Shown piece after piece: positions 1-8,209 of a stretch of DNA of 54,994 bases; position 1 is the first letter of the stretch, and each line of letters opens with the position of its first letter. Source of the stretch: Anaerobiospirillum succiniciproducens DSM 6400 (GTDB taxonomy: Bacteria; Pseudomonadota; Gammaproteobacteria; Enterobacterales; Succinivibrionaceae); contig NZ_AXWV01000025.1 in the NCBI RefSeq assembly GCF_000482845.1, positions 1-54,994 on the forward strand, in the 5' to 3' direction. The position numbers and the translations under genes were made by a program. The notes under the pieces are model-generated. The model was given only the letters and a program-made list of their open reading frames with translations. It had not been told where the DNA came from and ran no database searches.

Positions 1-4
1 GAGT

Positions 5-80
5 TCCTCCTTAGTTCAGTCGGTAGAACGGCGGACTGTTAATCCGTATGTCGCTGGTTCAAGTCCAGTAGGAGGAGCCA
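5..80 (+). tRNA. tRNA-Asn (anticodon GTT)
   Basis: A full cloverleaf is visible. The acceptor arms 5-11 and 70-76 pair over seven bases, followed by discriminator G77 and an encoded CCA at 78-80. The anticodon GTT lies at 38-40 in a seven-base loop, and the T arm carries GGTTCAAGTCC. The sequence is nearly the same as E. coli tRNA-Asn. The 5' end sits four bases inside the window, so its promoter is not visible. Confidence 0.97.
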
Positions 81-96
81 AAACAACCCCACCAAG

Positions 97-119
97 AATC
101 AGCCTCGAGCTGATTTTTT
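97..119 (+). terminator. Intrinsic terminator of tRNA-Asn
   Basis: Arms AATCAGC (97-103) and GCTGATT (109-115) enclose a five-base loop and run into a T-tract. It lies 17 bases after the tRNA CCA end. Confidence 0.85.
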
Positions 120-370
120 CGTTTTTGCGCCATGCAAAATTCTTTTCTACTCATTAATCCTTACATAACCATCCTTTAAAAGCCTTGTATACAAAGCCCT
201 TAAGCCGTTTTGTATCCGCCCTAAGCAAGCAACTAATCTTTCGTCCAAAGCCATTACTTAACAGCTGTTCTTGCCTCTCCCAAATTCCAAGCCCTTATTT
301 GCCTGAGACGTATAGATAGGATTAGCGGCTCATGTTTGCTTTGAGGGTAGGTATTTTATGTGTATGCCTA
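120..370. other. Intergenic, no gene seen
   Basis: AT-rich spacer between the tRNA terminator and the 3' end of the minus-strand MFS gene. I see no gene with a ribosome binding site, and no second copy of the tRNA 3' end that would mark an integrated element. Confidence 0.5.
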
Positions 371-403
371 AAACAAAACAGGCCGCCTAGGCGACCCGTT
401 TTG
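371..403 (-). terminator. Probable terminator of the MFS gene
   Basis: Imperfect inverted repeat around the palindrome CGCCTAGGCG, extended by outer AAAAC/GTTTT arms. Read on the minus strand it is followed by TGTTTTGTTT. It lies about 50 bases beyond the stop codon of the transporter. Confidence 0.6.
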
Positions 404-454
404 CTCGTGTAAAGCATGCTTATTTGCTTGTGAATGGCATGCTTAATTGCCTTG

Positions 455-1627
455 CTAGTACTCTTTGCCGGCGCGGCGCAGCATTCTGCGGCGAGCATAG
501 TAGATAGCAGTAGCAATAGCACCTAAGAAGGCAAGTGCAGCCTGGAAGAAGAAAGCTGTGTCTAAGGTGCCAGTTTGATTGAATAAGTAGCCTGCCATGA
601 TAGGAACTGCAGTCATACCAATGGCAAACATCGACTGGAAGATACTAAGCGCAGTAGAGCGACGATACGCCTCAATCTGACTAATGGCCTCAGCAGAGCA
701 CCAGGAGAACACCATACCGCCAGTAGAGCCAAGTAGAACTTGAATTGGAATGAGCATGTATACATTTTCAAGGCTAACCATCAAGATGCAGTACATGGCC
801 ATGCAAATCTGCGATAAGGTCATTAAGATACCTGGGCCTATACGTAGTGCAATTCTAGTTGAGGAGAGGAAGCATGAGGCTGCGTATGATCCGGTCATGG
901 TCATAGTCATGATGCCGATCTGCCAAGGAGCTGCACCTAAGGAGTTAGCCACCTCATTTGAAAAAGACATGGCTGTGCCCATTAAAATGCCTTGCTGTAT
1001 CACCGCGATGACAGAGAAGAACCATAGGCGCTTGTTCTTAACAACCTCAAGAAGATTACGTACTTTAGGTTTTACCTTATTAGGCTCATCTTTTTCTTTA
1101 AGGGTAATGGCTACTAAGGTTGCAGTACTACCGCCAATTACTGAGAGCAGGCACATCATGAACATACCAAAGTGTTCATATAAGGTAGCAGAGGCAAAGA
1201 ATCCGAGTAAGATGCCAATGTTGCATGCGGCCAGCACATAGCCCATGCCTCTGGCTAAATTATCTTTAGTCAGGTTCTTAGTGTGGAAGAGAATAAAGCA
1301 CATCCAGCCTGAGCAGGCAAAGCCGGAAATAATGTTGGCAATCAAGAAACCAACGCCATCAGGCCTATATAAACGTATAACTGAAGCAAGAGCTGCAGTA
1401 AAACAGCTAAAGACAATCAGCGGTTTATACATGCCGATTCTGTCGGAGAAAATGCCGACAAACAGGCGGGTAAAGAAAGGTACAGCGCCGTAGAAGCCTA
1501 CTACCATGCCCACAAAATCAGCACTGACCTTCTGTGCAAGCAGGTATGGGGTTTGATATGGGACGTAGATGTACTGTGTGAACCAGAAAAGACTGATCAC
1601 AACCAAGATGCGAGCGGTTTGACTCAT
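455..1627 (-). CDS. Major facilitator superfamily transporter, substrate unknown
   Basis: 390-residue integral inner-membrane protein with about twelve hydrophobic segments. The loop between helices 2 and 3 carries an MFS motif A-like sequence, GIFSDRIG (residues 58-65). A cytoplasmic charged stretch (KEKDEPNKVKPKVRN, around residues 178-192) separates two six-helix halves, and the C-terminus is basic (ARRRMLRRAGKEY). The length is typical for the family. It stands alone, with a terminator behind it and a tRNA downstream, so context gives no substrate. The ATG at 1627 lacks a strong Shine-Dalgarno sequence. Family assignment is secure; specificity cannot be read from the sequence. Confidence 0.88.
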   Translation of the reverse strand: MSQTARILVVISLFWFTQYIYVPYQTPYLLAQKVSADFVGMVVGFYGAVPFFTRLFVGIFSDRIGMYKPLIVFSCFTAALASVIRLYRPDGVGFLIANIISGFACSGWMCFILFHTKNLTKDNLARGMGYVLAACNIGILLGFFASATLYEHFGMFMMCLLSVIGGSTATLVAITLKEKDEPNKVKPKVRNLLEVVKNKRLWFFSVIAVIQQGILMGTAMSFSNEVANSLGAAPWQIGIMTMTMTGSYAASCFLSSTRIALRIGPGILMTLSQICMAMYCILMVSLENVYMLIPIQVLLGSTGGMVFSWCSAEAISQIEAYRRSTALSIFQSMFAIGMTAVPIMAGYLFNQTGTLDTAFFFQAALAFLGAIATAIYYARRRMLRRAGKEY

Positions 1628-1921
1628 CTTAATTCAACTCACTAAGAGCTATATAAATAAGCTGCTTTAAGGCAGCAAGCCATGGTTATCTGGCGCTTAT
1701 ATATGGGATTTAAGATCGCATGAGTGCACTGTACTAATACCCATATCTAAACTTACGAACCTCAAAGTAAGGCGTATTATACGCCTCCAAGATAAATAGC
1801 ATAGTACCTAAAAGGTTAACTTGGAAAACCATTTGGCATATGTATAAGAACTTAGATCTAGGATTGATTAATAGTGCTTTACATACCTGCTGATTGCTTG
1901 TTAAAGCATTATGGCTGAACT
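1628..1921. other. Intergenic upstream of the MFS gene
   Basis: AT-rich DNA between the start of the MFS gene (minus strand) and the direct repeats. It should contain the MFS promoter. I cannot pick a convincing -35/-10 pair and see no gene. Confidence 0.4.
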
Positions 1922-2004
1922 TTTGGGCAAGTAAAAGTGAGTGATACTGTTTGGCAAGTAAAACTGGGCCTTACTGTTTGGTAAGTCACAATGAACGTTA
2001 CTTG
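1922..2004 (+). repeat. Three 27-28 bp direct repeats, possible IS21-type end
   Basis: Consecutive units at 1922-1949, 1950-1976 and 1977-2004 share the core TTTGGCAAGT and end in TACTG or TACTTG. Multiple short directly repeated transposase sites of this kind are typical of IS21-family ends. No istA or istB gene is nearby, so this would be a solo remnant. The IS assignment is inference. Confidence 0.5.
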
Positions 2005-2014
2005 CAGCAAAAAT

Positions 2015-2046
2015 GAAAAAAGCCACTGCATGAGTGGCCTTTTTCC
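2015..2046 (-). terminator. Strong intrinsic terminator closing the hpf / structured-RNA transcript
   Basis: Arms GCCACT (2022-2027) and AGTGGC (2033-2038) with a five-base loop. On the minus strand the hairpin is followed by TTTTTTCATTTTT, and a shorter T-run lies on the plus side. No plus-strand gene lies just upstream, so its natural client is transcription coming leftward from hpf. Confidence 0.85.
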
Positions 2047-2630
2047 CGTGTTAGGGTGGGGAGCTCTCGCGAGCTTCCCTTGGTTGGAAATGGGTTCTTG
2101 TATGCTCAGCCGCGTTGTGGGCGAGTCTCATACGGGGCCATCAGACAATATACTGTTGGGGTTGCTGTCTGAGGCGGTTACTAACAAAGGGTTCGTTATG
2201 AGGCCTTACAAGACCTCGGGTTAGTACTTTAAGTCCTTGAAAGTTGGAGCAAATGGCTCAACTGAGCCTAGGGTTATATCCAACCTTTTGAGGCTACATT
2301 AGTTGGCAGTATCTAAAACTGCAGTGCCTCGGGTGAGTGCAAAAAGTGTGTAGCAGTAGCGCTTGTTAGCTAATACAGCCCAGGGTTATGCTCTACTGCA
2401 TAAGGCCTTACGGGGCCTCTGGTTACTAACTTAAACCTTTGTAGCAGAATCGTTGGCTCAACTGAGCCTGGGGTGGTTATTTCTGCTGTTTAGTAACGAA
2501 CAAAAGCCATTTGAGTTGTCAGATGCAAGAGTTATCCTACAATCTCTTGCTAGTTCTGGGAATAGGGGGCGCTGTAGCCATGCCTCTCAAAGGCTTTTGT
2601 TATGAAAGTGAATCTGCAAATGCCCGTCGG
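2047..2630 (-). ncRNA. Candidate structured RNA or structured 3' UTR of hpf
   Basis: About 580 bases downstream of hpf contain a chain of hairpins and end at the 2046-2015 terminator. Examples: arms 2058-2066/2071-2079; 2100-2104/2129-2133 with inner pairs; TCAGACA 2141-2147/2166-2172; a 14-bp stem 2235-2248/2279-2293; 2353-2359/2393-2399; 2441-2449/2481-2489 extended by 2422-2429/2490-2497; and 2525-2531/2544-2550. Two copies of GGCTCAACTGAGCC lie exactly 200 bp apart (2255-2268, 2455-2468). Each is enclosed by an outer stem whose sequence differs while pairing is kept, with a third more divergent copy between them. On the minus strand AUAACC precedes the inner hairpin in all three. I do not recognise a known RNA class. 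Whether it is transcribed from its own promoter or as the tail of hpf cannot be told. Confidence 0.5.
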
Positions 2631-2912
2631 TTACTCGTGTTTCTCTTTGTACTTGACTAACTGACGATCAACTTTGTCGATTAAGGCATCGATGGCTGCA
2701 TACATGCTCTCATCCTCAGCTTCGGCATGCAGTGTACCGCCAGAAACGTTGAGGTCTGCTTTAGCGATTTGCTGAAGCTTCTCAACTGTCAGGGTAACAG
2801 CAATGGAAGTGATAACATCGCCTTTACGCTCGAGTTTGGTGAACTTCTCTGTGACATAATCATGAAGAGCGTCTGTGACTTTAAGTCCTACACCTTGGAT
2901 GTTAATCTGCAT
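2631..2912 (-). CDS. hpf: Ribosome hibernation promoting factor HPF
   Basis: 93 residues, the size of short HPF (E. coli 95). The protein starts MQINIQG and has the beta-alpha-beta-beta-beta-alpha pattern of the YfiA/HPF family: a KVTDALHDYVTEKF helix, a charged strand VEKLQQIAKADLNVSGG, and a final helix YAAIDALIDKVDRQLVKYKEK. HPF binds the 30S decoding region and promotes 100S dimers in stationary phase. As in E. coli it follows rpoN on the same strand, but here about 800 bases of repeats lie between them, so co-transcription is uncertain. A hairpin-rich tail and a terminator lie downstream. Confidence 0.95.
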   Translation of the reverse strand: MQINIQGVGLKVTDALHDYVTEKFTKLERKGDVITSIAVTLTVEKLQQIAKADLNVSGGTLHAEAEDESMYAAIDALIDKVDRQLVKYKEKHE

Positions 2913-3714
2913 ATATCTGATCCTTAACCCAACCTAGTTGGATACCGAGAGTGTGGCCGACGTCCACCGCCGTTACTGTACTTTTGGTACTACGCAGTCC
3001 CAAAATAATCAATCCATAGCAGTATCAAGTAAAAGACTACGTATAACAGTGGTTCCTACTGCAAAGAAGCTAAAGAGGTTCTGTCAGAACAATTCGATAG
3101 CTGGTTACTTAACTTGACTCCCGTAGTCGCAAAACTGTTCAAAAGGAAAATATAGTCAGCGACGGTGTCAAATTAAGGGGAAGGGCTCGTCGAGGGCCCG
3201 TAAGAGAGTTGCATGACAACCTTTGATTTCATATTAACTAAATCAAAGCCTTATGGGGTCTTAAACTTAGCAAATCTTAGATGCAGATCCCGAAATGGTC
3301 TTTACCCTTTTTTCTAGGGCATGGACAAGCCTTAGGAAAACGCAGCAATCAAAAGTCATATATAAGCCAAAGACAAAAATATATGTGATCCTTGATTGAT
3401 CCTGTGGTGATCTTGGTATTAATACCATCTTGTGATCTTTTGGAGCGACTTTCACTCAAATGATCCAAAGATGCTGTGGTGATCTTTTTAGTCTAGATGG
3501 GTGGCATGAGTTAAAACTCATGAGGCAGGGGATTATGCCCAAATTCTCTTTGGTGGCTATGCCCAAATTAGCTTTGGGGCTATGTCCAAAGTAGTTTTGG
3601 GCATAGGCCCCAAAGTGCTCGTTTTTAGCTGACAATGGGGCGATGGGTAGTTGTAGAGGCGTTTCGTCTCGTGTTTCGTTTCGTCTAGTTAGTGCCGCTT
3701 TGAGTGGCGATGGT
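2913..3714. other. 800-bp repeat-rich space between rpoN and hpf
   Basis: No convincing gene. It contains a 23-bp tandem repeat (3534-3626), an 18-bp inverted repeat (CATGAGTT/AACTCATG, 3505-3522), a 14-bp palindrome TGGTATTAATACCA (3414-3427) and six GATC sites in 98 bases (3387-3484). Small hairpins lie at 3078-3090 and near 3186-3203. A leftward reading frame inside 3456-3968 is an out-of-frame shadow over the rpoN 3' end and the repeats. Confidence 0.5.
3534..3626. repeat. 23-bp tandem repeat, four units
   Basis: Units at 3534-3557 (24 bp), 3558-3580, 3581-3603 and 3604-3626 follow TATGCCCAAATTAGCTTTGG with drift. Because each unit contains CCCAAA and TTTGGG, the array can also fold as nested hairpins. 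Confidence 0.75.
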
Positions 3715-5484
3715 TTATACAAGACGCTTACGCTGTGAGGAAGAGCCGATACCAATAGACTCGCGGTATTTAGCGATGGTACGGCGAGCCACACAATAGC
3801 CCTTTTCTTTAAGCAGCACGGCGATCTGATTATCAGAGTATGGTCTGCGTGGATTTTCCTTTGATATGAGTGATTTGATCTCTGCACGTATTGCAGTTGA
3901 AGAGGCTGTACCGCCACTTTCGGTGCTAACGTGAGAAGAGAAGAAGTACTTAAGCTCAAAGGTACCACGAGAGGTAAACAGATACTTTTCAGTAGTCACA
4001 CGTGAGATAGTTGACTCATGCATCTCAACTTCGCGAGCGATGTCGTTAAGCACTAAAGGCTCCATACGACTCTCACCATGATCTAAGAAGGCTTTCTGAT
4101 GCTGAATGATGCATTTTGAAACCTTGAGCAAGGTGTCGTTACGCTTAGCGATACTTTGAATAAACCAATTGGCCTCTTGCAGGTTGCTCTTGAAGAACTC
4201 TTTTTCACGCTCGTTGCGTGCATAGCAAGAGAGGGCTTTGTACTGTTCATTTAAACGCACGCGTGGCAGTGAGTCAGGATTAAGGACAACATCGTAATTG
4301 CCATTTTCATCTTTAACGACTAAGACATCAGGAATGATGAAATCTGACTTTTGCTTAACTGCAGTATTACCTGGGCGTGGGTTTAATGAAACGATGATCT
4401 CAATGACTTTCTTTAAGAGATCTTCTTTTATGCTTAACTGATTGCACAAGCCACGATAGTCATGGTTTGAGAGCATGTCGAGGTACTGAGAGACTACTAA
4501 CTCAGCAAACAAGACCTCTTGGCTTACATTGGTCTGCATCATTTCACGAATCTGAATGAGCAGACACTCTTGTACAGTACGAGATGCTACGCCTAATGGA
4601 TCAAAGTGCTGTACGAGTTTGAGCACAATGGCCACATCTTCTTCTGTGGTATCTGGATAACGGCCGATAACTACAGAGACGATGTCCTCAAGGGATTCAG
4701 TTAAATAGCCTGAGTCATCTACAGCATCAATAATAGCCTCGGCAATCTCACGATCGCGACCACGGATCTGAGAGCAGTTAAGCTGCCAAGTAAGGTGATC
4801 TCGTAAATCCTCTTCGGTTTCACCCTCATAGACAGTGTTAAGGCCAGTAATGCCGTTTTTAGAGCGTGACTTAGCAGAGACACTATCATCTCTAGCTAAT
4901 GTATCGTGGTTAGATAAAGTCGAGATGGCACCAGGATCCATCGCTGCTTCAGTTAATCTATCTGGCAGGGCAGTATTAGAAAGTGCATCATCTGCAGCTG
5001 AGAGATCAACATCGGACTCGCGATAATCAGAGCCATAATCAAGATATTCTTGGCTAGCCTTGGATCCAGTTAGATCATAGTCTGAGTAGTCATCTTCACT
5101 ACGTGAGCGAGAGTAGTCGGCGCGTGACTCACTATCTTTACCAATGAGCTCACCAGCAGAGGCAACTTCGTTGTGCTCGTTGTAGCCAGACATATCAATG
5201 TCCGCACCTTGGTAAGAGGCGTCATCACTAAATGGATCAAAGATCTCGCTATCATTGGCACGACGCTCGTTTTCTGCCATTTCGTCAAGCGAGTCCACAT
5301 TAGAGTTAGCGATAGACTCATCAATCTCTAAAAGTGGATTTTTTTCGATAGTAAGCTGAATCTCCTGACGCAGATCGAGAGTCGACAATTGCAGCAGACG
5401 AATTGCTTGCTGCAGCTGAGGAGTCATAGTTAAGGTCTGTGTCTGGACTGCTCTCATTTGCAGAGATGTTTTCAAGCCAGCCAT
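3715..5484 (-). CDS. rpoN: RNA polymerase sigma-54 factor RpoN
   Basis: 589 residues from the ATG at 5484, which follows AGGAAAA; an in-frame extension upstream would run into lptB. Region I is Q/L-rich (SLQMRAVQTQTLTMTPQL onward, residues 5-55), which binds activators and core polymerase. A core-binding region follows at ~230-420 and a helix-turn-helix at ~470-500 (DIAREVEMHESTISRVT). The RpoN box ARRTIAKYRE starts at ~566 and the chain ends SQRKRLV. Sigma-54 directs activator-dependent transcription from -24/-12 promoters. The protein is about 110 residues longer than E. coli RpoN (477), owing to an acidic Ser/Asp-rich region II at ~55-215. It lies 10 bases after lptB, so the two are very likely co-transcribed. 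Confidence 0.97.
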   Translation of the reverse strand: MAGLKTSLQMRAVQTQTLTMTPQLQQAIRLLQLSTLDLRQEIQLTIEKNPLLEIDESIANSNVDSLDEMAENERRANDSEIFDPFSDDASYQGADIDMSGYNEHNEVASAGELIGKDSESRADYSRSRSEDDYSDYDLTGSKASQEYLDYGSDYRESDVDLSAADDALSNTALPDRLTEAAMDPGAISTLSNHDTLARDDSVSAKSRSKNGITGLNTVYEGETEEDLRDHLTWQLNCSQIRGRDREIAEAIIDAVDDSGYLTESLEDIVSVVIGRYPDTTEEDVAIVLKLVQHFDPLGVASRTVQECLLIQIREMMQTNVSQEVLFAELVVSQYLDMLSNHDYRGLCNQLSIKEDLLKKVIEIIVSLNPRPGNTAVKQKSDFIIPDVLVVKDENGNYDVVLNPDSLPRVRLNEQYKALSCYARNEREKEFFKSNLQEANWFIQSIAKRNDTLLKVSKCIIQHQKAFLDHGESRMEPLVLNDIAREVEMHESTISRVTTEKYLFTSRGTFELKYFFSSHVSTESGGTASSTAIRAEIKSLISKENPRRPYSDNQIAVLLKEKGYCVARRTIAKYRESIGIGSSSQRKRLV

Positions 5485-5494
5485 GAAAGTTTTC

Positions 5495-6220
5495 CTATAA
5501 AGAGAAATTCTTACCGAGGTACACTTCTTGTACCTTCTTGTTTTCAAGCACCTCTTGTGCGCTACCCTTAGCGATAATCTCGCCTGCATTTACGATGTAG
5601 GCTTTGGAGCATACATCAAGAGTTTCACGCACATTATGATCGGTGATCAATACACCGATATCTCTATTTTTAAGGTGAGTGATGATGTCCTTAATGTCAG
5701 AAATGGAGATCGGGTCAACTCCAGCAAAAGGCTCATCTAACAAGATAAATTTAGGGTTGGCAGCGAGTGCGCGGGCGATTTCTACGCGACGACGTTCACC
5801 ACCAGAGAGAGCCATACCAGTACTTTTAGCAATGTGCTCAATATGGAACTCCTCAATAAGCTCGTTGAGTCTATTTTGGCGCTCGTGCTTGTTAAGCTGT
5901 TTTTGCAGTTCAAGCACACTCATGATGTTTTCTTCTACAGTTAGCTTTCTGAAAATGGAGTTTTCCTGAGGCAGGTAGCCAAGTCCAGCTAATGCACGCT
6001 TGTGCATTGGTAAGTGGGTAATGTCCTGATCATCGATCATGACATTGCCATTTTCAGTGGAGATAATGCCCACAATGATATAGAACGAGGTGGTTTTACC
6101 TGCGCCATTTGGGCCTAAAAGACCAACAATAGAACCGCTCTCGATGGAGAGGCTTACATCATTTACAACCACGCGTCCTTTATAGGTTTTCTTAAGGTGG
6201 TTGGCCTGTAAAAGACTCAT
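5495..6220 (-). CDS. lptB: LPS export ABC transporter ATPase LptB
   Basis: 241 residues, exactly the E. coli length. Walker A is GPNGAGKT (residues 36-43), the Q-loop LPQENS, the signature [15 protein letters not shown], Walker [14 protein letters not shown], and the switch histidine lies in [10 protein letters not shown]. LptB powers the LptB2FG complex, which extracts LPS from the inner membrane and pushes it along LptC and LptA. It sits upstream of rpoN as in many proteobacteria. Unlike E. coli it is separated from lptA by 311 bases holding a 10-bp inverted repeat. Confidence 0.97.
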   Translation of the reverse strand: MSLLQANHLKKTYKGRVVVNDVSLSIESGSIVGLLGPNGAGKTTSFYIIVGIISTENGNVMIDDQDITHLPMHKRALAGLGYLPQENSIFRKLTVEENIMSVLELQKQLNKHERQNRLNELIEEFHIEHIAKSTGMALSGGERRRVEIARALAANPKFILLDEPFAGVDPISISDIKDIITHLKNRDIGVLITDHNVRETLDVCSKAYIVNAGEIIAKGSAQEVLENKKVQEVYLGKNFSL

Positions 6221-6531
6221 CTTGTTACCTGTTTATTGCCACGGTTAATACCGCTGCTTAATTAAAGCTCTATTCATGCAGTTGAGGGGTATACCAAAAT
6301 GGACATGTCTACCTTTATTGCAACTACTAAGATAAAAGAGCTAAAAAACTTTAAATCCAAAAAACTAAGAGAAAACTTAGTCATGCAAACTGCTTTAAAC
6401 TCCTAAGCTCGCTATTAGGAGTTTGCTTGGATCTTTGCTAGTTTTTTAATCCTGTAGCCACGTAAATTTCGCGTTTACAGATCTCAAGATCTAGCAAATT
6501 TAGATGCTGTTATAAGCTAGCATCTATCTTT
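6221..6531. other. lptA-lptB spacer with inverted repeat
   Basis: Arms AAACTCCTAA (6397-6406) and TTAGGAGTTT (6415-6424) form a 10-bp stem with an eight-base loop. No T-tract follows on the minus strand, so this is more likely an RNA processing or stabilising hairpin than a terminator. An lptB promoter may lie between it and 6221. No gene seen. Confidence 0.5.
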
Positions 6532-7047
6532 TTACTTGTTACCTTTCTTGAAGTCAGCTGGCACAAAAGTACTCGATACTCGACCGCCTTGGCTGTTGTT
6601 GTTCACAGCACGCAGCTTTTGTGAGTTAATGTTGTACTCGATACGCTCGCCGGTCATCTTTGACTCACCTTGCCAGACTACAGCACGACCTTGCAGTATG
6701 ATGCTAGTCTTTTGTGGGTAGTAGCTTAAAGTGCGGGCACGAGCCTTGATGTATTTGCCGTTATCTTGCTGTTGCTGGAAGTTAACTGGAGAACCATAGG
6801 CGATGATAGACTCTAAGTCACCATTTTCATTTCTGATGATCTCTACTTTATCAGCGGTGAGCTTAATAGAGCCTTGAGTTGCTTCTACATCACCAGAGAA
6901 CACGATCTTGTTTGCCTGAAGATCAGCGCTTTGCTCAACTGATTGAACGTTGATTGACTGCTTACTATCTGTAGATAACGCATATGCGTTATTGAAAGCT
7001 ACAAGAGCTGCAGATGTAATCAGTATCTTACGGATTGTAGACCACAT
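6532..7047 (-). CDS. lptA: LPS transport periplasmic bridge protein LptA
   Basis: 171 residues with a signal peptide (MWSTIRKILITSAALVAFNNAYA, split here as residues 1-23) and one OstA/LptA domain (~33-150). The beta-jellyroll pattern shows in KIVFSGDVEATQGSIKLTAD and in YYPQKTSIILQGRAVVWQGE. LptA oligomers bridge LptC to LptD across the periplasm. Its start overlaps the end of lptC by 20 bases, which argues for translational coupling. The C-terminal tail is rich in Asn, Ser and Lys. Family assignment is clear from domain and neighbours. Confidence 0.93.
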   Translation of the reverse strand: MWSTIRKILITSAALVAFNNAYALSTDSKQSINVQSVEQSADLQANKIVFSGDVEATQGSIKLTADKVEIIRNENGDLESIIAYGSPVNFQQQQDNGKYIKARARTLSYYPQKTSIILQGRAVVWQGESKMTGERIEYNINSQKLRAVNNNSQGGRVSSTFVPADFKKGNK

Positions 7048-7600
7048 GAGGCTTGTCCTTGATTACTATGGTTTTCTTGTTCAGATCGATAACGTAATTT
7101 GATCCTGTGTTAGTAAACTTAGTGCCTTCGATACTCAGCTGCTGTTTAGAGCTGATAATCTTATTTTTAATGTCAAAGTGCACGCTCTTAGTACTAACTT
7201 GTTTGATCTCTGAGGTGTCTACATCTAAAGGACTAACGGTGACATTGCCTCGTAAATCGGCATAGTTGTCATGCACCATCACGCCCTCTTTAGCCTTGAT
7301 CCTCCAGCCACTTTTGGCTGAGCCATCGTCGTTTTTATCGTAGAAAACACCATCAATACCAGTGACTTCTAAGAGCTTTTTGTTTTCATGGTATTTAAGC
7401 TCATCTGTTGTCATGGAATGGGTTATATGTCCGTCTTGATCGTAGAGCTCAGCTTTTAAGCCTTTAGAAACAAAGGTTGGGTAGAGATTGGAGATCTCTT
7501 CGTTGCTCAGTCTGCCTTTCAAGCCAGAGAAGTGATACAACAGAGCTGCTAAAACAGTCAGCATTGCAGCAATGATGATCGATCTTAAAGTAACGCCCAT
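7028..7600 (-). CDS. lptC: LPS export protein LptC
   Basis: 190 residues, the E. coli size. One N-terminal membrane anchor (SIIIAAMLTVLAALLYHF, residues 7-24) is followed by a periplasmic OstA-like domain with repeating beta strands, such as GVMVHDNYADLRGNVTVS. It receives LPS from LptB2FG and hands it to LptA. It overlaps lptA at its 3' end. In E. coli kdsC directly precedes lptC; here a 609-base gap separates them, so lptCA probably has its own promoter in that gap. Confidence 0.93.
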   Translation of the reverse strand: MGVTLRSIIIAAMLTVLAALLYHFSGLKGRLSNEEISNLYPTFVSKGLKAELYDQDGHITHSMTTDELKYHENKKLLEVTGIDGVFYDKNDDGSAKSGWRIKAKEGVMVHDNYADLRGNVTVSPLDVDTSEIKQVSTKSVHFDIKNKIISSKQQLSIEGTKFTNTGSNYVIDLNKKTIVIKDKPHVVYNP

Positions 7601-8209
7601 TAAGAATTACTTCCCATTAAATGCCAAAATCTTTGATAGCTAATACCACTCAAGGCTAGCCTATATCATTATTCTTAACTAGCAACGATTAGCCTATATA
7701 GGCTAAATCACAACAGCTAGCCAAGATAAAAACAGCGCTATGTTTAATTGAGGCAGCCTTGAAAACAGTCAAACATTCTAGCCTATTTATTATAAAAATT
7801 GGCCCAAAATTTGCCGTGCAGGCCGCAAATTTGATCAAACTTGTGCTCATGCGCAAATATCAGTACAACTCGTCTTACAAAAGTAAGCAATGTGATTGTT
7901 AATTAGCCTATGATTTAGTGTGTGAGCATAATTACTGCACTATTTTGACCCATCAAATCTAGACAGGTTTGTAAAGTTAAATAGTTTAGACATGGAAAAT
8001 TAGGAAGGGCACTGCATGCCTTTAGACACACAAGGAAAATTTAAGGCTGCACTCTTTGCTTAGATAGCAAAACAGTTGTGTGAATACACTCAAGACGTGA
8101 TTCAACCTAAACATGAGGTTGCCTCATGTTTAGGATAGATGAGTGGTTTTTTTGAGAGTTGTTGGTAGTGGAGTTATTGAAGTTTTTGGAGTTATTGAGG
8201 TTTGGGTCT
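7601..8209. other. Intergenic between kdsC and lptC with a 13-bp hairpin
   Basis: No gene seen. A perfect hairpin with arms CCTAAACATGAGG (8106-8118) and CCTCATGTTTAGG (8122-8134) and loop TTG lies 75 bases beyond the kdsC stop. It may terminate or protect the kds transcript, although no T-tract follows on the minus strand. The remaining AT-rich DNA should hold the lptC promoter. Confidence 0.5.

Noticed and set aside
1..454. Integrated element at the tRNA-Asn gene
   Set aside because: No integrase, and no second copy of the tRNA 3' end in the window.
1991..2224. 77-codon rightward frame downstream of the direct repeats
   Set aside because: It runs through an intrinsic terminator and several hairpins, has no ribosome binding site and no protein-like composition.
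3456..3968. 170-codon leftward frame overlapping the rpoN 3' end
   Set aside because: Out of frame with rpoN, and its C-terminal half is only a translation of the 23-bp repeat; no start signal.
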